Both the position numbers and the translations under genes were made by a program. The notes under the pieces were generated by a model. That model was not told where the DNA came from and did not search any database. It was given only the letters and a program-made list of their open reading frames with translations. From Planctomycetia bacterium (GTDB taxonomy: Bacteria; Planctomycetota; Phycisphaerae; UBA1845; UTPLA1), in the NCBI GenBank assembly GCA_015200345.1, contig CP054187.1:3642470-3706469 (forward strand): DNA of 64,000 nt. Direction: 5' to 3'. Of the stretch, positions 7,413 to 15,873 are shown one piece after another; positions within the stretch are counted from its first letter, which is position 1; every line of letters starts with the position of its first letter.

Positions 7413-9376
7413 GATGCATCGCCCCCTTGAGAATTGGCCGTCGTGGCGGTGCTGGTGCGAGCCAGCTCGGCCTCAAAGCGCGCCAATGCCTGATCGAAGA
7501 TCGACGCGAGCGTGTCGCAGCCCTCCAGCAGCGACGCGATGAACTGCCCGTCGCGGCGGAGTTGTTGCATGGCCCGATCCCGGCCGCGATCGTCGGACTC
7601 GGCCAGCCGGCGATCCGCCGCGAAGCGTTGCAACTCGCCAAGCTGGGAGACCTCGCGGACCATCGCAAAGATTAATTCATGCTCCTGCACCAGCGTGCGA
7701 AGTTCGTCGACCTCGGCGATCCGGCGGTTGAATGCGGTCGGATTCGTCGTCAGCGTTTCCAATGTGCCCAGCAGGTCGCGCGTTTGCTGGCAAAGGGAGC
7801 GAAACTCTCGTAACTCCTCCCGCCGGCGAGCGAGCGCTTCCTGCGCAGCCGAGAGGCGCGAGGGATCCTGCCAGCGGACATCGGCAAAATCGAACCGATC
7901 GGGGTGGATCACGGCCGTCAGAAACTTCGAAGCGGCTTCAGCAAGCGACATCGCCTGCGCGCCCTGCTTTTTCGCGCCGCCTTCGGTCGCATCGATCACG
8001 CGCGCCGGGCAACGCGCGAAATCGCGCTCGAATTGCTCCAGGTACGTGAACATCTGTTCGTCGGTGTAGATCGCGTGCCCGTCCTGCCCCGGCACCTTTC
8101 GCAGAATCGGCCGATGGCGCACGATCCGCTCCCATTCTTTCATCTCGAGCGTGCAGAATCGGCCCAGTTCGCTGTCCCACGCGCGGTGAATGGCCACGCC
8201 CGGTGCGTAATAGACCTGCCCGCCAAAGGCGAGATCCTGCCCGATGAAGACAATCGGGTCGCATCCGAGCCATTGCGCGAGATAGAAAGCCAGGTGCATG
8301 ACCGTCGCGCCGGCGTCCATCGGCGATCGCGGCGGGAGCACCTCGCCGACGCACCGCTGGGCGAACGGATTGTGCAGGAGAATGACGCGCTTGGCGTTGG
8401 CTGGCGATTCGCCGCGAAACGCATCGACCACATGCCACGACGCTTTCGGTTCGGCCACGAGAATGACCTCGCCAGGGATCGCGACGCCTTCGAAGAACTG
8501 GCGCGAGAGGTCGCTCCAGTCGAGCGATGTGACGAAGTGCGGAGTGATTCCGCGTTCCAGCAGCGGCTTGAGCGTCGTCTGCGCCGCGATGATGACCGCG
8601 CGGTCGCGCAGCGCCTTGAGTTGATCAATGTTTTTCGCGAGCGACGGGCCGGCCGCGACGAGGATCGCCGGGCAGCCGGCGAATCGGCCGCGGAGAACAT
8701 CGGGCGGTGGCGTTGACGCATACACCGGAAGGTTGTTGGCGACATTTCTCGCCGTGATGCCGGCGTTTTTCACAAGCGTCACCAGCGACATCTTGGCGAA
8801 GGCCGCGAAATCCAGCACGGCCTGACGGATGATCGCGTGCGCCGGCGCCTGGTGATCGCGCGCGACCGGCGGCACGGCGATGACCGCGCCGAGCATGAGC
8901 ATGGTGGAGTGGCGAACGAGTCGCTCGTGCAGCGCGGCCTTGGCCGGCGACGTGAGAAACTCGATGCGCCCCGCGGCGATTCCGGCGGACAGATCGGTGT
9001 GCTCCAGCGCGGTTTTGATCGTCACGAGGTCCGGCTCGGAAACGAGGACCACCAGCTCCTCGCCGAGAATATCGAAAATTGCCTGAATGTGATACCCCAG
9101 TCCGAGGCCGCACAGGATCACGCACCGCGCCTCGGAGCGATCCAGCCCCTTGATGAAATCGACGGCTTCGCGGATCGGGTCGTAGCGGCTGTGCAGAAAG
9201 AGCGTTCGGCCGTCGGCCGTCGTCACGGCGGCGGTGGGGTACTCCGTGCGCGTGGGATGCAGGGTCAGCGACGCGTCGATCGGCAGTTCATCGATGCGCT
9301 GGGCCAGGCGCGGGTCGGTGCGCCAGAGGGCGCGCATGTTGGCGAGAAACGTCGGATTGACGGTCGCATCGATCAC
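7409..9376 (-). CDS. Maf-type motility accessory glycosyltransferase (DUF115 / MptE-like)
   Basis: A 655-residue protein of the motility-associated factor (Maf) family. The centre holds the DUF115 core: GRFAGCPAILVAAGPSLAKN, VIIAAQTTLKPLLERGITPHFVTSLDW, GATVMHLAFYLAQWLGCDPIVFIGQDLAFGG. The GPSL and GQDLAF motifs are family signatures shared with the archaeal pyrophosphokinase MptE. An N-terminal Rossmann-like part (CVILCGLGLGYHIQAIFD) precedes it, and a helical, partly coiled C-terminus follows. In Campylobacter, Aeromonas and others Maf proteins add nonulosonic acids to flagellin in the cytoplasm. It leads a two-gene operon with the SPASM protein. No flagellin or sugar biosynthesis gene is adjacent, so the acceptor here is unknown. 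Confidence 0.85.
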   Translation of the reverse strand: MIDATVNPTFLANMRALWRTDPRLAQRIDELPIDASLTLHPTRTEYPTAAVTTADGRTLFLHSRYDPIREAVDFIKGLDRSEARCVILCGLGLGYHIQAIFDILGEELVVLVSEPDLVTIKTALEHTDLSAGIAAGRIEFLTSPAKAALHERLVRHSTMLMLGAVIAVPPVARDHQAPAHAIIRQAVLDFAAFAKMSLVTLVKNAGITARNVANNLPVYASTPPPDVLRGRFAGCPAILVAAGPSLAKNIDQLKALRDRAVIIAAQTTLKPLLERGITPHFVTSLDWSDLSRQFFEGVAIPGEVILVAEPKASWHVVDAFRGESPANAKRVILLHNPFAQRCVGEVLPPRSPMDAGATVMHLAFYLAQWLGCDPIVFIGQDLAFGGQVYYAPGVAIHRAWDSELGRFCTLEMKEWERIVRHRPILRKVPGQDGHAIYTDEQMFTYLEQFERDFARCPARVIDATEGGAKKQGAQAMSLAEAASKFLTAVIHPDRFDFADVRWQDPSRLSAAQEALARRREELREFRSLCQQTRDLLGTLETLTTNPTAFNRRIAEVDELRTLVQEHELIFAMVREVSQLGELQRFAADRRLAESDDRGRDRAMQQLRRDGQFIASLLEGCDTLASIFDQALARFEAELARTSTATTANSQGGDAS

Positions 9377-9434
9377 GGCGGCATTCTATCGCGTGATGCC
9401 GAATCAGCTATCAGCGCGAGGAGTTTTTCGCCTG

Positions 9435-9707
9435 CTATTGCGCGACGCCGTTGGGCGACAAAACGCTGTACACCAGGGCGGCCAGCGCCGCGACGTTGAG
9501 CAGAAACGCTGCCCACGTGCTGACGGGGTGCGAAGCGCGGTTGGGGCCGCTCAATGAGGCGGGGACGGAGAAGACGATTCCTGAAAGAAAGGCGATCGAA
9601 CCGATCGTCGCGCGGGGATCGCCTCAACAGTAGAACAATCGCAGGCTGGCCCCTCCGCAGGCAACCGCTGCAAGCACCAGTGCGATCGGACCGGAAAGCG
9701 TTTTCAT
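9435..9707 (-). CDS. small three-helix membrane protein with in-frame TGA (selenoprotein candidate or nonsense-interrupted gene)
   Basis: Reading from ATG 9707, 27 codons end in LRLFYC, then comes TGA (9624-9626), then 62 further codons in the same frame to TAG. The whole frame reads as a membrane protein: helix 1 GPIALVLAAVACGGASL, helix 2 TIGSIAFLSGIVFSVPASL, helix 3 WAAFLLNVAALAALVYSVL. Third codon positions are G or C in 50 of 62 codons after the TGA and 16 of 26 before it, so the downstream part looks coding. AGGAAAGG lies seven bases before the ATG, and a good promoter lies upstream. If TGA is read as selenocysteine, the product has a Cys-Sec pair. A recent nonsense mutation (for example from TGG) or a sequence error is the alternative. 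I do not recognise the family. Confidence 0.5.
9591..9623 (-). promoter_or_regulatory. SECIS-like hairpin just downstream of the in-frame TGA
   Basis: In the mRNA, CGATC-GGTTC-GATCG can form a five-pair stem with a five-base loop starting with GGU, and the loop begins 22 bases after the TGA. Known bacterial SECIS hairpins have their loop in a similar window and usually have G in the first loop positions. A second pairing, GGCGATC right after the TGA with GATCGCC, is mutually exclusive with part of the first. This is an inference from pairing by eye only. Confidence 0.3.
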
Positions 9708-9752
9708 GGCGTACCTTTCCTGTCAAGGTAGGCGGCGAATGCCGCACGGAAG

Positions 9753-9781
9753 ATCATAGGTCGCGTTGAACGCAATGCCAA
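9753..9781 (-). promoter_or_regulatory. sigma-70-type promoter for the small membrane gene
   Basis: On the minus strand TTGGCA is followed after exactly 17 bases by TATGAT, each one base away from consensus. Transcription would start near 9746, giving a leader of about 40 bases that contains a small hairpin (GCGGC-ATTC-GCCGC) before the ribosome site. It shows the interrupted gene has its own promoter and need not depend on the upstream permease. Confidence 0.5.
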
Positions 9782-9796
9782 TCGCCCTTGTTCAGG

Positions 9797-10537
9797 TCAC
9801 GTCAGCATTAGTTTCGCGCCGGCGATGATGAGCACGACCGCCAGAAATCGCCGTAGTGTCGGTATGGGAAGTCGACGACTGCCCCAATAAGAGCCAAGGA
9901 CTCCGCCAAGCAGCGCGGCCGGGAGCCAGAAAATGATTTCTCCTGGAACGCGCCAGACCTTGCTGCCCAAACCCAGTAGTCCCGCAGCCGAGTTCATGAA
10001 AATAAACACCGCTGCCACGCCCGAGGCGGTTTGAATTGAAGCCCATCCGGCAAGGATCAACAAGGGGCTAAGGAAAATGCCTCCGCCAACACCGGTCAGG
10101 CCCGACAGCAATCCGATGAGGGCGCCGACGGGCAGAGCGACCAGCACAGGAGGTGGGCGCGGGTCGTGTCGAGGTGCGCCGCCGGGTATTGCCAGCATCC
10201 TCATTGCGGTGAAGAACAATACGGCGCCGACAATGAGGCGATAGGCTGCCGGGGGCGCCGTGATCGCGCCGCCAAGGTACGCACACGGAATCGACGCGAT
10301 TGCAAGGGGCCAGAAGTGCCGCCAGGAGAAATGACCCGCGCGGGCGAAGTTGTACGACGCGATGATGGCGACCAGAAGGTTCATCGTCAGGGCCGTCGGC
10401 TTCATCACCGCCGGCTCCATGGAAGCCAGCGCCATCACGGCGAGATAGGCCGATGCACCGGCGTGGCCAACCGACGAATAGAGCAGGGCGGCGACGAAGA
10501 AAGCGGAAGGCAACAGGATGGCGGTGGTCGTATTCAA
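9797..10537 (-). CDS. TauE/SafE family membrane permease
   Basis: A 246-residue integral membrane protein with seven or eight hydrophobic helices and the family's duplicated glycine-rich motifs: ALLYSSVGHAGASAYLAVMAL near residue 25 and IGLLSGLTGVGGGIFLSPLLIL near residue 145. The family exports or imports sulfite, sulfoacetate and other small organic or sulfur anions; the substrate here cannot be told. Length is normal. The gene is divergent from the E2 gene and lies about 90 bp upstream of the small TGA-interrupted membrane gene on the same strand. Confidence 0.85.
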   Translation of the reverse strand: MNTTTAILLPSAFFVAALLYSSVGHAGASAYLAVMALASMEPAVMKPTALTMNLLVAIIASYNFARAGHFSWRHFWPLAIASIPCAYLGGAITAPPAAYRLIVGAVLFFTAMRMLAIPGGAPRHDPRPPPVLVALPVGALIGLLSGLTGVGGGIFLSPLLILAGWASIQTASGVAAVFIFMNSAAGLLGLGSKVWRVPGEIIFWLPAALLGGVLGSYWGSRRLPIPTLRRFLAVVLIIAGAKLMLT

Positions 10538-10579
10538 ATGCCCTCGACCGGCTCAAAATCACGGGAATCGCGGGGCGTT

Positions 10580-10608
10580 TTGAATTGTCCCGCGTCGGGT
10601 GTTACCAT
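10580..10608 (+). promoter_or_regulatory. candidate promoter for the E2 gene
   Basis: TTGAAT and TACCAT are separated by 17 bases, each matching four of six consensus positions, and predict a start near 10615 and a leader of about 36 bases. It supports the start codon at 10651 and excludes the longer frame that begins at 10453. Confidence 0.35.
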
Positions 10609-10650
10609 CCTACTACCACAAAACGCAATCCATCAACAGGTGTGAGGGAC

Positions 10651-12021
10651 ATGGCCAAAGATTTCAAGCTGCCGGACTTGGGCGAAGGCATTCACGAGGC
10701 GCAAATCATCAAGGTGATGGTCAAGGAGGGCGACACGGTTCAGCCCGATCAGGCCATCATGGAAGTCGAAACGGACAAGGCCGCCGTGGAGCTGCCGGTC
10801 CCATTCGGCGGCACGATCAGCAAGTTGAATGTGAAAGTCGGCGACACGGTCAAGGTCGGTTCGGTGCTCTTGAGCGTCGGCGAGGCCGGCGAGGCGGCCG
10901 GTTCCGCGCCCGCCAAGGCGGAAGCGTCCAAGGCCGCGCCCGCGAAGTCGGTCGCCATGGCGGCTGCTCCAGCCATGCCTGCACGAACATCGGAGCCGAC
11001 GGCCGTGGTTTCCGAAGCGCCACGTCGCGGTGAAGGACCGATTCCGGCAGCGCCGGCGGTTCGGCGCTATGCGCGCGAGCAGGGCGTTGACTTGGCGGTG
11101 GTTCACGGCACCGGTCCGGGCGGGCGGATCGTCCGCGAGGATGTGGAGCGCTATCTCGTGTCTGGTGGATCGCCGACCAGCGCGGCGCAACCGAGCAGCG
11201 GGTCGCGCGGGACCTCCGTCGCGGAACCGAGTCGCGCCGCGGCGGCTCCGATGAGCTACGGCGGAGACGGCGCCGCGCCGCGATCGATGCCGGCCGAGCC
11301 GATGCCGGACTTCTCGCAGTGGGGCCCCGTGCGCCGCGAGGCGCTGCCGCAGATTCGCAAGACGATATCACGCCAAATGGTGAGATCGTATCTGACAATC
11401 CCGCATGTGATGCACGCCGACGAAGTGGACGTGACGGACCTGGAAGATTTCCGCAAGCGCCAGGGCGAAGCGCTGGCGAGCACCGGTGCGAAGCTGACGC
11501 TGACGGCGTTCGTTGTGAAGGCCGTGGCGGGCGCGCTGCGACAGTTCCCGACGTTCAATGCGTCGTACGACGAGGCGGCCTCGGAGATGGTGTTCAAGGA
11601 TTACGTACACATCGGCGTGGCGGTGGATTCACCGAAGGGCCTGATGGTCCCCGTGGTGCGCGATGCGGATCGCAAGGGGTTGGTGAGCATCTCGAAGGAG
11701 ATGAAGGAACTGGCCGACAAGGCGCGGGAGTTCAAGCTGGATGTGGCGGCGATGCGCGGCGGCACGTTTACCGTGACGAATGTCGGCGCGCTGGGCGGCA
11801 CGATGGCCACGCCGATCATCAACTACCCCGAAGTGGCGATCCTCGGCATGGGCAAGCTGGAATGGAAGCCGGTCGTGCGCGACATGCAGATCGTCCCGCG
11901 AAAGATCCTGCCGCTGTTTCTGTCGTTCGACCATCGCGTGATCGACGGGGCCGACGGCGCGCGGTTCATCCGTGCGGTGATCGGGTACCTTGAGAACCCG
12001 CTGAATTTGCTGCTGGTCTGA
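10651..12021 (+). CDS. 2-oxoacid dehydrogenase E2 component (dihydrolipoamide acyltransferase)
   Basis: A 456-residue E2 subunit that passes acyl groups from E1 to CoA. Residues 1-77 are a lipoyl domain with the modified Lys43 in VETDKAAVE. An Ala/Pro-rich linker follows, then a peripheral subunit-binding domain (~130-170; APAVRRYAREQGVDL and GTGPGGRIVREDVERYL). The catalytic acyltransferase domain (~225-456) has the active-site motif FDHRVIDGADG with His428 and Asp432. One lipoyl domain and this length suit a pyruvate or branched-chain complex; the substrate cannot be fixed. E1 and E3 genes are not adjacent. ATG 10651 has GAGG upstream and begins directly with the lipoyl domain (MAKDFKLPDLGEGIHEAQI). 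Confidence 0.9.
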   Translation: MAKDFKLPDLGEGIHEAQIIKVMVKEGDTVQPDQAIMEVETDKAAVELPVPFGGTISKLNVKVGDTVKVGSVLLSVGEAGEAAGSAPAKAEASKAAPAKSVAMAAAPAMPARTSEPTAVVSEAPRRGEGPIPAAPAVRRYAREQGVDLAVVHGTGPGGRIVREDVERYLVSGGSPTSAAQPSSGSRGTSVAEPSRAAAAPMSYGGDGAAPRSMPAEPMPDFSQWGPVRREALPQIRKTISRQMVRSYLTIPHVMHADEVDVTDLEDFRKRQGEALASTGAKLTLTAFVVKAVAGALRQFPTFNASYDEAASEMVFKDYVHIGVAVDSPKGLMVPVVRDADRKGLVSISKEMKELADKAREFKLDVAAMRGGTFTVTNVGALGGTMATPIINYPEVAILGMGKLEWKPVVRDMQIVPRKILPLFLSFDHRVIDGADGARFIRAVIGYLENPLNLLLV

Positions 12022-12121
12022 CCCGCGGGGCAAGCAAGTGCTTCGGCGCGCCGGTTTTCGGTCCGCAAGGAGCCGGTCGCGTGCGCCGTGTGTTCCTTCG
12101 ATTGTTCGCGCAATCGTCACT

Positions 12122-13744
12122 TTAAGGATGGTCGTCGTTCTCGCTCGCCTGCGGATGGGCCGCAAGGAACTTCTCGCACATTTCTGACATGATCGCCTGG
12201 AACGGCTTGGTCATCATGATCGATCCGTGGTCCTTGCCCGGCTCGATGATGACGCGGGCGTCGCTGCCCAGTTCAGCGAGCGCATCCTTGAGCCGATGCG
12301 CCGCGCCGGCGAGGTAGAAATTATCCTCCTCGCCCATGATGACCGTGATTTTCCCCTTCAACTTCGGCCCCAGCGTCGGCCACTCGCGCCGTAGCTTCTC
12401 GACAATGTCATATTTTTTCCGCCACGCCTGCACCGTCTCGGCATCAATCGCGCCGGTCTGGCGGTCAAACAGCGGCCTGGGGCGGCCGTTCGGACCACGC
12501 GGGCTGAACACGGCTTCGAACGAATGCATCTGCCCGCCGGGGCCGATGGCGTCTTCCATCCGCACAAAGTCGCGAAGCAGCAGGATGACGCGGCCGTTCT
12601 GCCGCATGATCGGGCGCGGCTCGCCTTCGGCATCGGTGTAGAAGTTGGTGTTGGGGTCATACAGATTGACACCGGTGAAATCGGCAAAGGTGACCGGGTC
12701 GGGCGAGGTGGACCAGGTGCCGCCGAAGGTGTCAGGGTAACTGATCTGCAACCAGAGCGTGGACCAGCCGCCGGAGGAATGGCCGGTGAGCAGCCGGGCC
12801 GATGCCTCGGAGATAAGACGGTATTCTTTTTCCAACCAGGGGATCAGTTCTTCCACCAGCGCGGTCCCATACGGCCCGTTGTTGGCGGAATCCGCGAAGG
12901 TGTGATGCCCCAGCGGGCAGGTCGCATCGAGGCTCACGCGGACAAACGGCGTCTTCGGATTGCGAAGCATCATGCCGGCTAACACGGCGGTCTGCAAATG
13001 GTCACCGCCGAACCCGGGAATGACATAGACAGCCGGGAAACGCCGTTCCGCCTGCTCTGCATACTCCTTTGGCAACTCGACGACCGCGCGGAGAAAAATA
13101 TCACGCCCGTGAAACGTCGAGAGCAGGGGGCTGCGATACTTGATTGACTTCATCGTCGGCGTGTCGAGTGATTTCTCCTCCTTCTTGACACGCCGGCGGA
13201 TCTTCAGCGCGACGGTTGTCGGCTCCGCTGCATCGGTATCGGCCAACTCGAACTCGACCGGTTTGGAATACAAGTTTCCCGGCGCATCGCCGCTGTGAGG
13301 CACGTCCGGATTGGTATGCATGACGGCCTGTGCGACGTATCGTCCGGGCGGCAGATCGGCCAAGTCATGCGGGTAACCGGTTGCCGGTTGGATTGTGATC
13401 GGTTCGCCGGGCTTCCAGTTCGTCACGTCGTGTCCGAAGACGGGGCGGCGCGTCGTCCACGAGTAACCAAGCCGCGGTTCGGATTTCAGATCGGTGTCGA
13501 GATAGACGATGACGCGACCGGTGAACGGGTCCGGATGGAGTTTGCGATCGAACGTCAGCGCGAACTGCACGCGGGCTGACTTCGCGCGTTGCGATGCGGG
13601 AGGCGGCTCGCCGCGCACACCACTGACGATCGCCAGGGACAGCAGCATCAGGGCGGTCGCCCCGGCGCCGCGCTTCAAGCGTGCGTTTAAGGGATGAGGC
13701 AGCGTCATCCTGTGCGGGGTTTGTGTACAGAGCGTGGATGTCAT
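12122..13744 (-). CDS. secreted esterase, alpha/beta hydrolase (esterase D/Fes-like)
   Basis: A 540-residue exported hydrolase. A signal peptide (GATALMLLSLAIVSGVRG) lies after a basic N-terminus. Residues ~50-170 form an N-terminal beta domain, and ~185-520 a putative-esterase fold: FPAVYVIPGFGGDH, CPLGHHTFADSANNGPYG, the nucleophile elbow GHSSGG with Ser323, and a C-terminal PGKDHGSIM that supplies the catalytic His. An N-terminal domain before a Fes/esterase D fold is common in enterochelin esterase-like and feruloyl esterase-like proteins; the natural substrate is unknown. ATG 13744 and ATG 13708 are both possible; the longer frame from 13963 is rejected because it precedes the signal peptide with 73 unrelated residues. 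Convergent with the E2 gene. Confidence 0.8.
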   Translation of the reverse strand: MTSTLCTQTPHRMTLPHPLNARLKRGAGATALMLLSLAIVSGVRGEPPPASQRAKSARVQFALTFDRKLHPDPFTGRVIVYLDTDLKSEPRLGYSWTTRRPVFGHDVTNWKPGEPITIQPATGYPHDLADLPPGRYVAQAVMHTNPDVPHSGDAPGNLYSKPVEFELADTDAAEPTTVALKIRRRVKKEEKSLDTPTMKSIKYRSPLLSTFHGRDIFLRAVVELPKEYAEQAERRFPAVYVIPGFGGDHLQTAVLAGMMLRNPKTPFVRVSLDATCPLGHHTFADSANNGPYGTALVEELIPWLEKEYRLISEASARLLTGHSSGGWSTLWLQISYPDTFGGTWSTSPDPVTFADFTGVNLYDPNTNFYTDAEGEPRPIMRQNGRVILLLRDFVRMEDAIGPGGQMHSFEAVFSPRGPNGRPRPLFDRQTGAIDAETVQAWRKKYDIVEKLRREWPTLGPKLKGKITVIMGEEDNFYLAGAAHRLKDALAELGSDARVIIEPGKDHGSIMMTKPFQAIMSEMCEKFLAAHPQASENDDHP

Positions 13745-14024
13745 ATGCGTGTCCGAGGCTCGTCGGGGTGACAAACGGCTCGCGGCTTGCGCGCCAGAGG
13801 ATAGTGGAGGACGGCCGATCGGGCGAGTTGATGGCAATGGTTGCCGGGGCTGAAGGGTCGCGCCACCGCGGTCATCGCGGATTTGGGGTCGTTGAACCGG
13901 CCGGCGCAGAATGTACGCGTGAACTGGCGGAGGGTGGCTCCCACACGCGAGACGGCGCAACATGAAATGAGCATGTCGACCACGTACTGCGATTCAAGTT
14001 TGGGCGGTTCGCATGACGGCAGGA

Positions 14025-14765
14025 TCAGCCGCCCGAGGAGTTGAACCCGGCGTTCTGGGTCATGTCCATGACCGGGACACCAGCCGGCGGCGTGAACGTG
14101 AAGCGGCCCTTGTCGAGCTTGGGATTGATTTTGATGTCCGAATACGTCGTCGTGGAGACGGGCTTGCGGTCCGCGCCGTAGCTGACGGCCTTGACGACGA
14201 CGCCCGTGTCTTTCTGATAGTACTGCACCGTTCGGTATTCGGCCGCGGCGGCGGGAGCTTTCTTCGGTGTCATCTCGATGACGTAACACGGCTTGCCGTC
14301 GACGGTTTCGTCGGGGAGCAGCTTCAGATTGTACCACTCCTTCATGTCCTCGCGCCAGTTGGTCATCTGCTTTTCGTCCGCCTTCATCTTCGAGACCATT
14401 TTCTGGCCGCTCTGCTCGGATAGCATCCACATGACCTCGCCGTCGCTGATGGTGAGGGACTTGGCGTCGATGTTCTGCCGGGTCCCACCCAGTTCCATTT
14501 GAGTCTTGGTTGACACGTCGATGCGCGTCAGCGTCTTCTTGCCGTCCGTCATGTACTCATACGTCCCGTCGATGGTGGTTATCGACTTGAAGCCCTCGCC
14601 GCTGACATCGGAAACGGTCTTCATTTTCATGGACAGGGAGGTCGTCTTGCGGGACTGCTCCGCGAGCTTCTTCTCGACGGCTTCGAGCGTGTCGGCATGA
14701 ACCGGCGCGGCAAGTAATAATCCGAGGATTGCAAGAGCCGGGACACTTCGCAGGCGATTCGACAT
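14025..14765 (-). CDS. LolA-like periplasmic outer-membrane lipoprotein-sorting protein
   Basis: A 246-residue secreted protein with a clear signal peptide (VPALAILGLLLAAPVHA) and a LolA/LolB-like half-barrel: KTTSLSMKMKTVSDVSGEGFKS, GTYEYMTDGKKTLTRID, MWMLSEQSGQKMVSK, then GKPCYVIEMTPKK and TTYSDIKINPKLDKGRFTFTPPAGV. The ending FTFTPPAGVPV is typical of planctomycete LolA-like proteins. The family carries lipid or lipoprotein across the periplasm; paralogues are numerous and this need not be the true LolA. ATG 14765 starts the signal peptide; 58 codons upstream in frame look non-coding. It lies 145 bp downstream of the thrombospondin-repeat gene. Confidence 0.75.
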   Translation of the reverse strand: MSNRLRSVPALAILGLLLAAPVHADTLEAVEKKLAEQSRKTTSLSMKMKTVSDVSGEGFKSITTIDGTYEYMTDGKKTLTRIDVSTKTQMELGGTRQNIDAKSLTISDGEVMWMLSEQSGQKMVSKMKADEKQMTNWREDMKEWYNLKLLPDETVDGKPCYVIEMTPKKAPAAAAEYRTVQYYQKDTGVVVKAVSYGADRKPVSTTTYSDIKINPKLDKGRFTFTPPAGVPVMDMTQNAGFNSSGG

Positions 14766-14910
14766 GGGGATGACTCCGATCAAAGGAAAGTGAATCGAGA
14801 CCGCAGCGCCGGCTTCGGCGTGCGGCCCCGATGTACGATGGTTTGCCGACTGCTGGGCGAGGTCCTGCTGCACTCGCAGACTGAAACCGCGCCGCTTATT
14901 TCGCTTCCGA

Positions 14911-15873
14911 TCAGGAAACCGTGCGCCGAGGACGTCCACGGCGTCGCATGCCGATCAGGAAGATGCCCACGAGCGGCATCATCGTGCCCATGCCGGGGCC
15001 GCAGGTCACACCGCAGGCCTCTGGACTGGGATTGGGCGTCGGCACGTTGTCGTTGCCATTCGAATTGCCGTTGTTGTTTTGGTTCTGGTTCTCGTTCCCG
15101 TTGGTGTTGCCGTTGTCATCGTCCAGACAATCAGGCGTGCCATTGCCGTCGGCGTCGGCATCCGAATTGCCGCACCCGCACGCGCCGGCCGCCGTCTTGT
15201 TGTCGTCATCGGGGCAGCCGTCGTTGCAGTCGGCCGTGCCGTCGCCGTCCGTGTCGGTATCGGGATTGCCGCAACCGCACTGGCCGGGGGCTATTTTGGC
15301 GGCATCGTTGGGGCAGCCGTCGTTGCAGTCCGGTGTACCGTCGCTGTCGCTGTCGGTATCAGCCACGCCACAACCGCAAGCGCCGGGCACGGTTTTGTTC
15401 GGATCAGTAGGGCATCCGTCGCAATCATCGCCGAGGCCGTCACCGTCCGCATCGGCCTGGGGAGCGGGGTTGGACGTACCGGGGCAATTGTCGCAGGCGT
15501 CGCCGACGCCGTCGGTGTCGAGATCCTCCTGGCCGGGATCGAATTCCACGGGGCAGAGATCGCAGGCGTCGCCGACGCCGTCGGTGTCGAGATCCTCCTG
15601 GCCGGGATTGGGATCAAATAGACAATTATCACAATCATCGCCGAGGTTGTCGCCGTCCGCGTCAAATTGATCGGGATTGGCGACGTCTGGGCAATTGTCG
15701 ACGACATCGTCGATGCCGTCTCCGTCCATATCGCCCCCGAAGAAGGCGCGCGACTCGGTGGTCGCGCCCAGCAGCAGGAACATCGCGATGACCGCCGCGG
15801 CTCCGAACTTTCTAAACCGTTCCACGATGCCGAACTGGAAGAATGAACAATTGTTGACGATGCCGTTCTTCAT
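14911..15873 (-). CDS. thrombospondin type 3 repeat surface protein with C-terminal Cys/hydrophobic/Arg tail
   Basis: A 320-residue exported protein. A signal peptide (AAVIAMFLLLGATTESRAF) leads into calcium-binding thrombospondin type 3 repeats, first of the type DxDxDxxGDxCDNC and then of the 31-33 residue type with DTDSDGTPDCNDGCP and APGQCGCG. An Asn/Gly-rich low-complexity linker (NGNENQNQNNNGNSNGN) follows. The end is a tail of CGVTCGPG, a hydrophobic helix MMPLVGIFLIGM and RRRGRPRR, the layout of a C-terminal sorting signal like PEP-CTERM or MYXO-CTERM but with a cysteine motif. The same repeat type occurs in the neighbouring 1856-residue protein. Function is probably structural, on the cell surface. 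Confidence 0.75.
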   Translation of the reverse strand: MKNGIVNNCSFFQFGIVERFRKFGAAAVIAMFLLLGATTESRAFFGGDMDGDGIDDVVDNCPDVANPDQFDADGDNLGDDCDNCLFDPNPGQEDLDTDGVGDACDLCPVEFDPGQEDLDTDGVGDACDNCPGTSNPAPQADADGDGLGDDCDGCPTDPNKTVPGACGCGVADTDSDSDGTPDCNDGCPNDAAKIAPGQCGCGNPDTDTDGDGTADCNDGCPDDDNKTAAGACGCGNSDADADGNGTPDCLDDDNGNTNGNENQNQNNNGNSNGNDNVPTPNPSPEACGVTCGPGMGTMMPLVGIFLIGMRRRGRPRRTVS

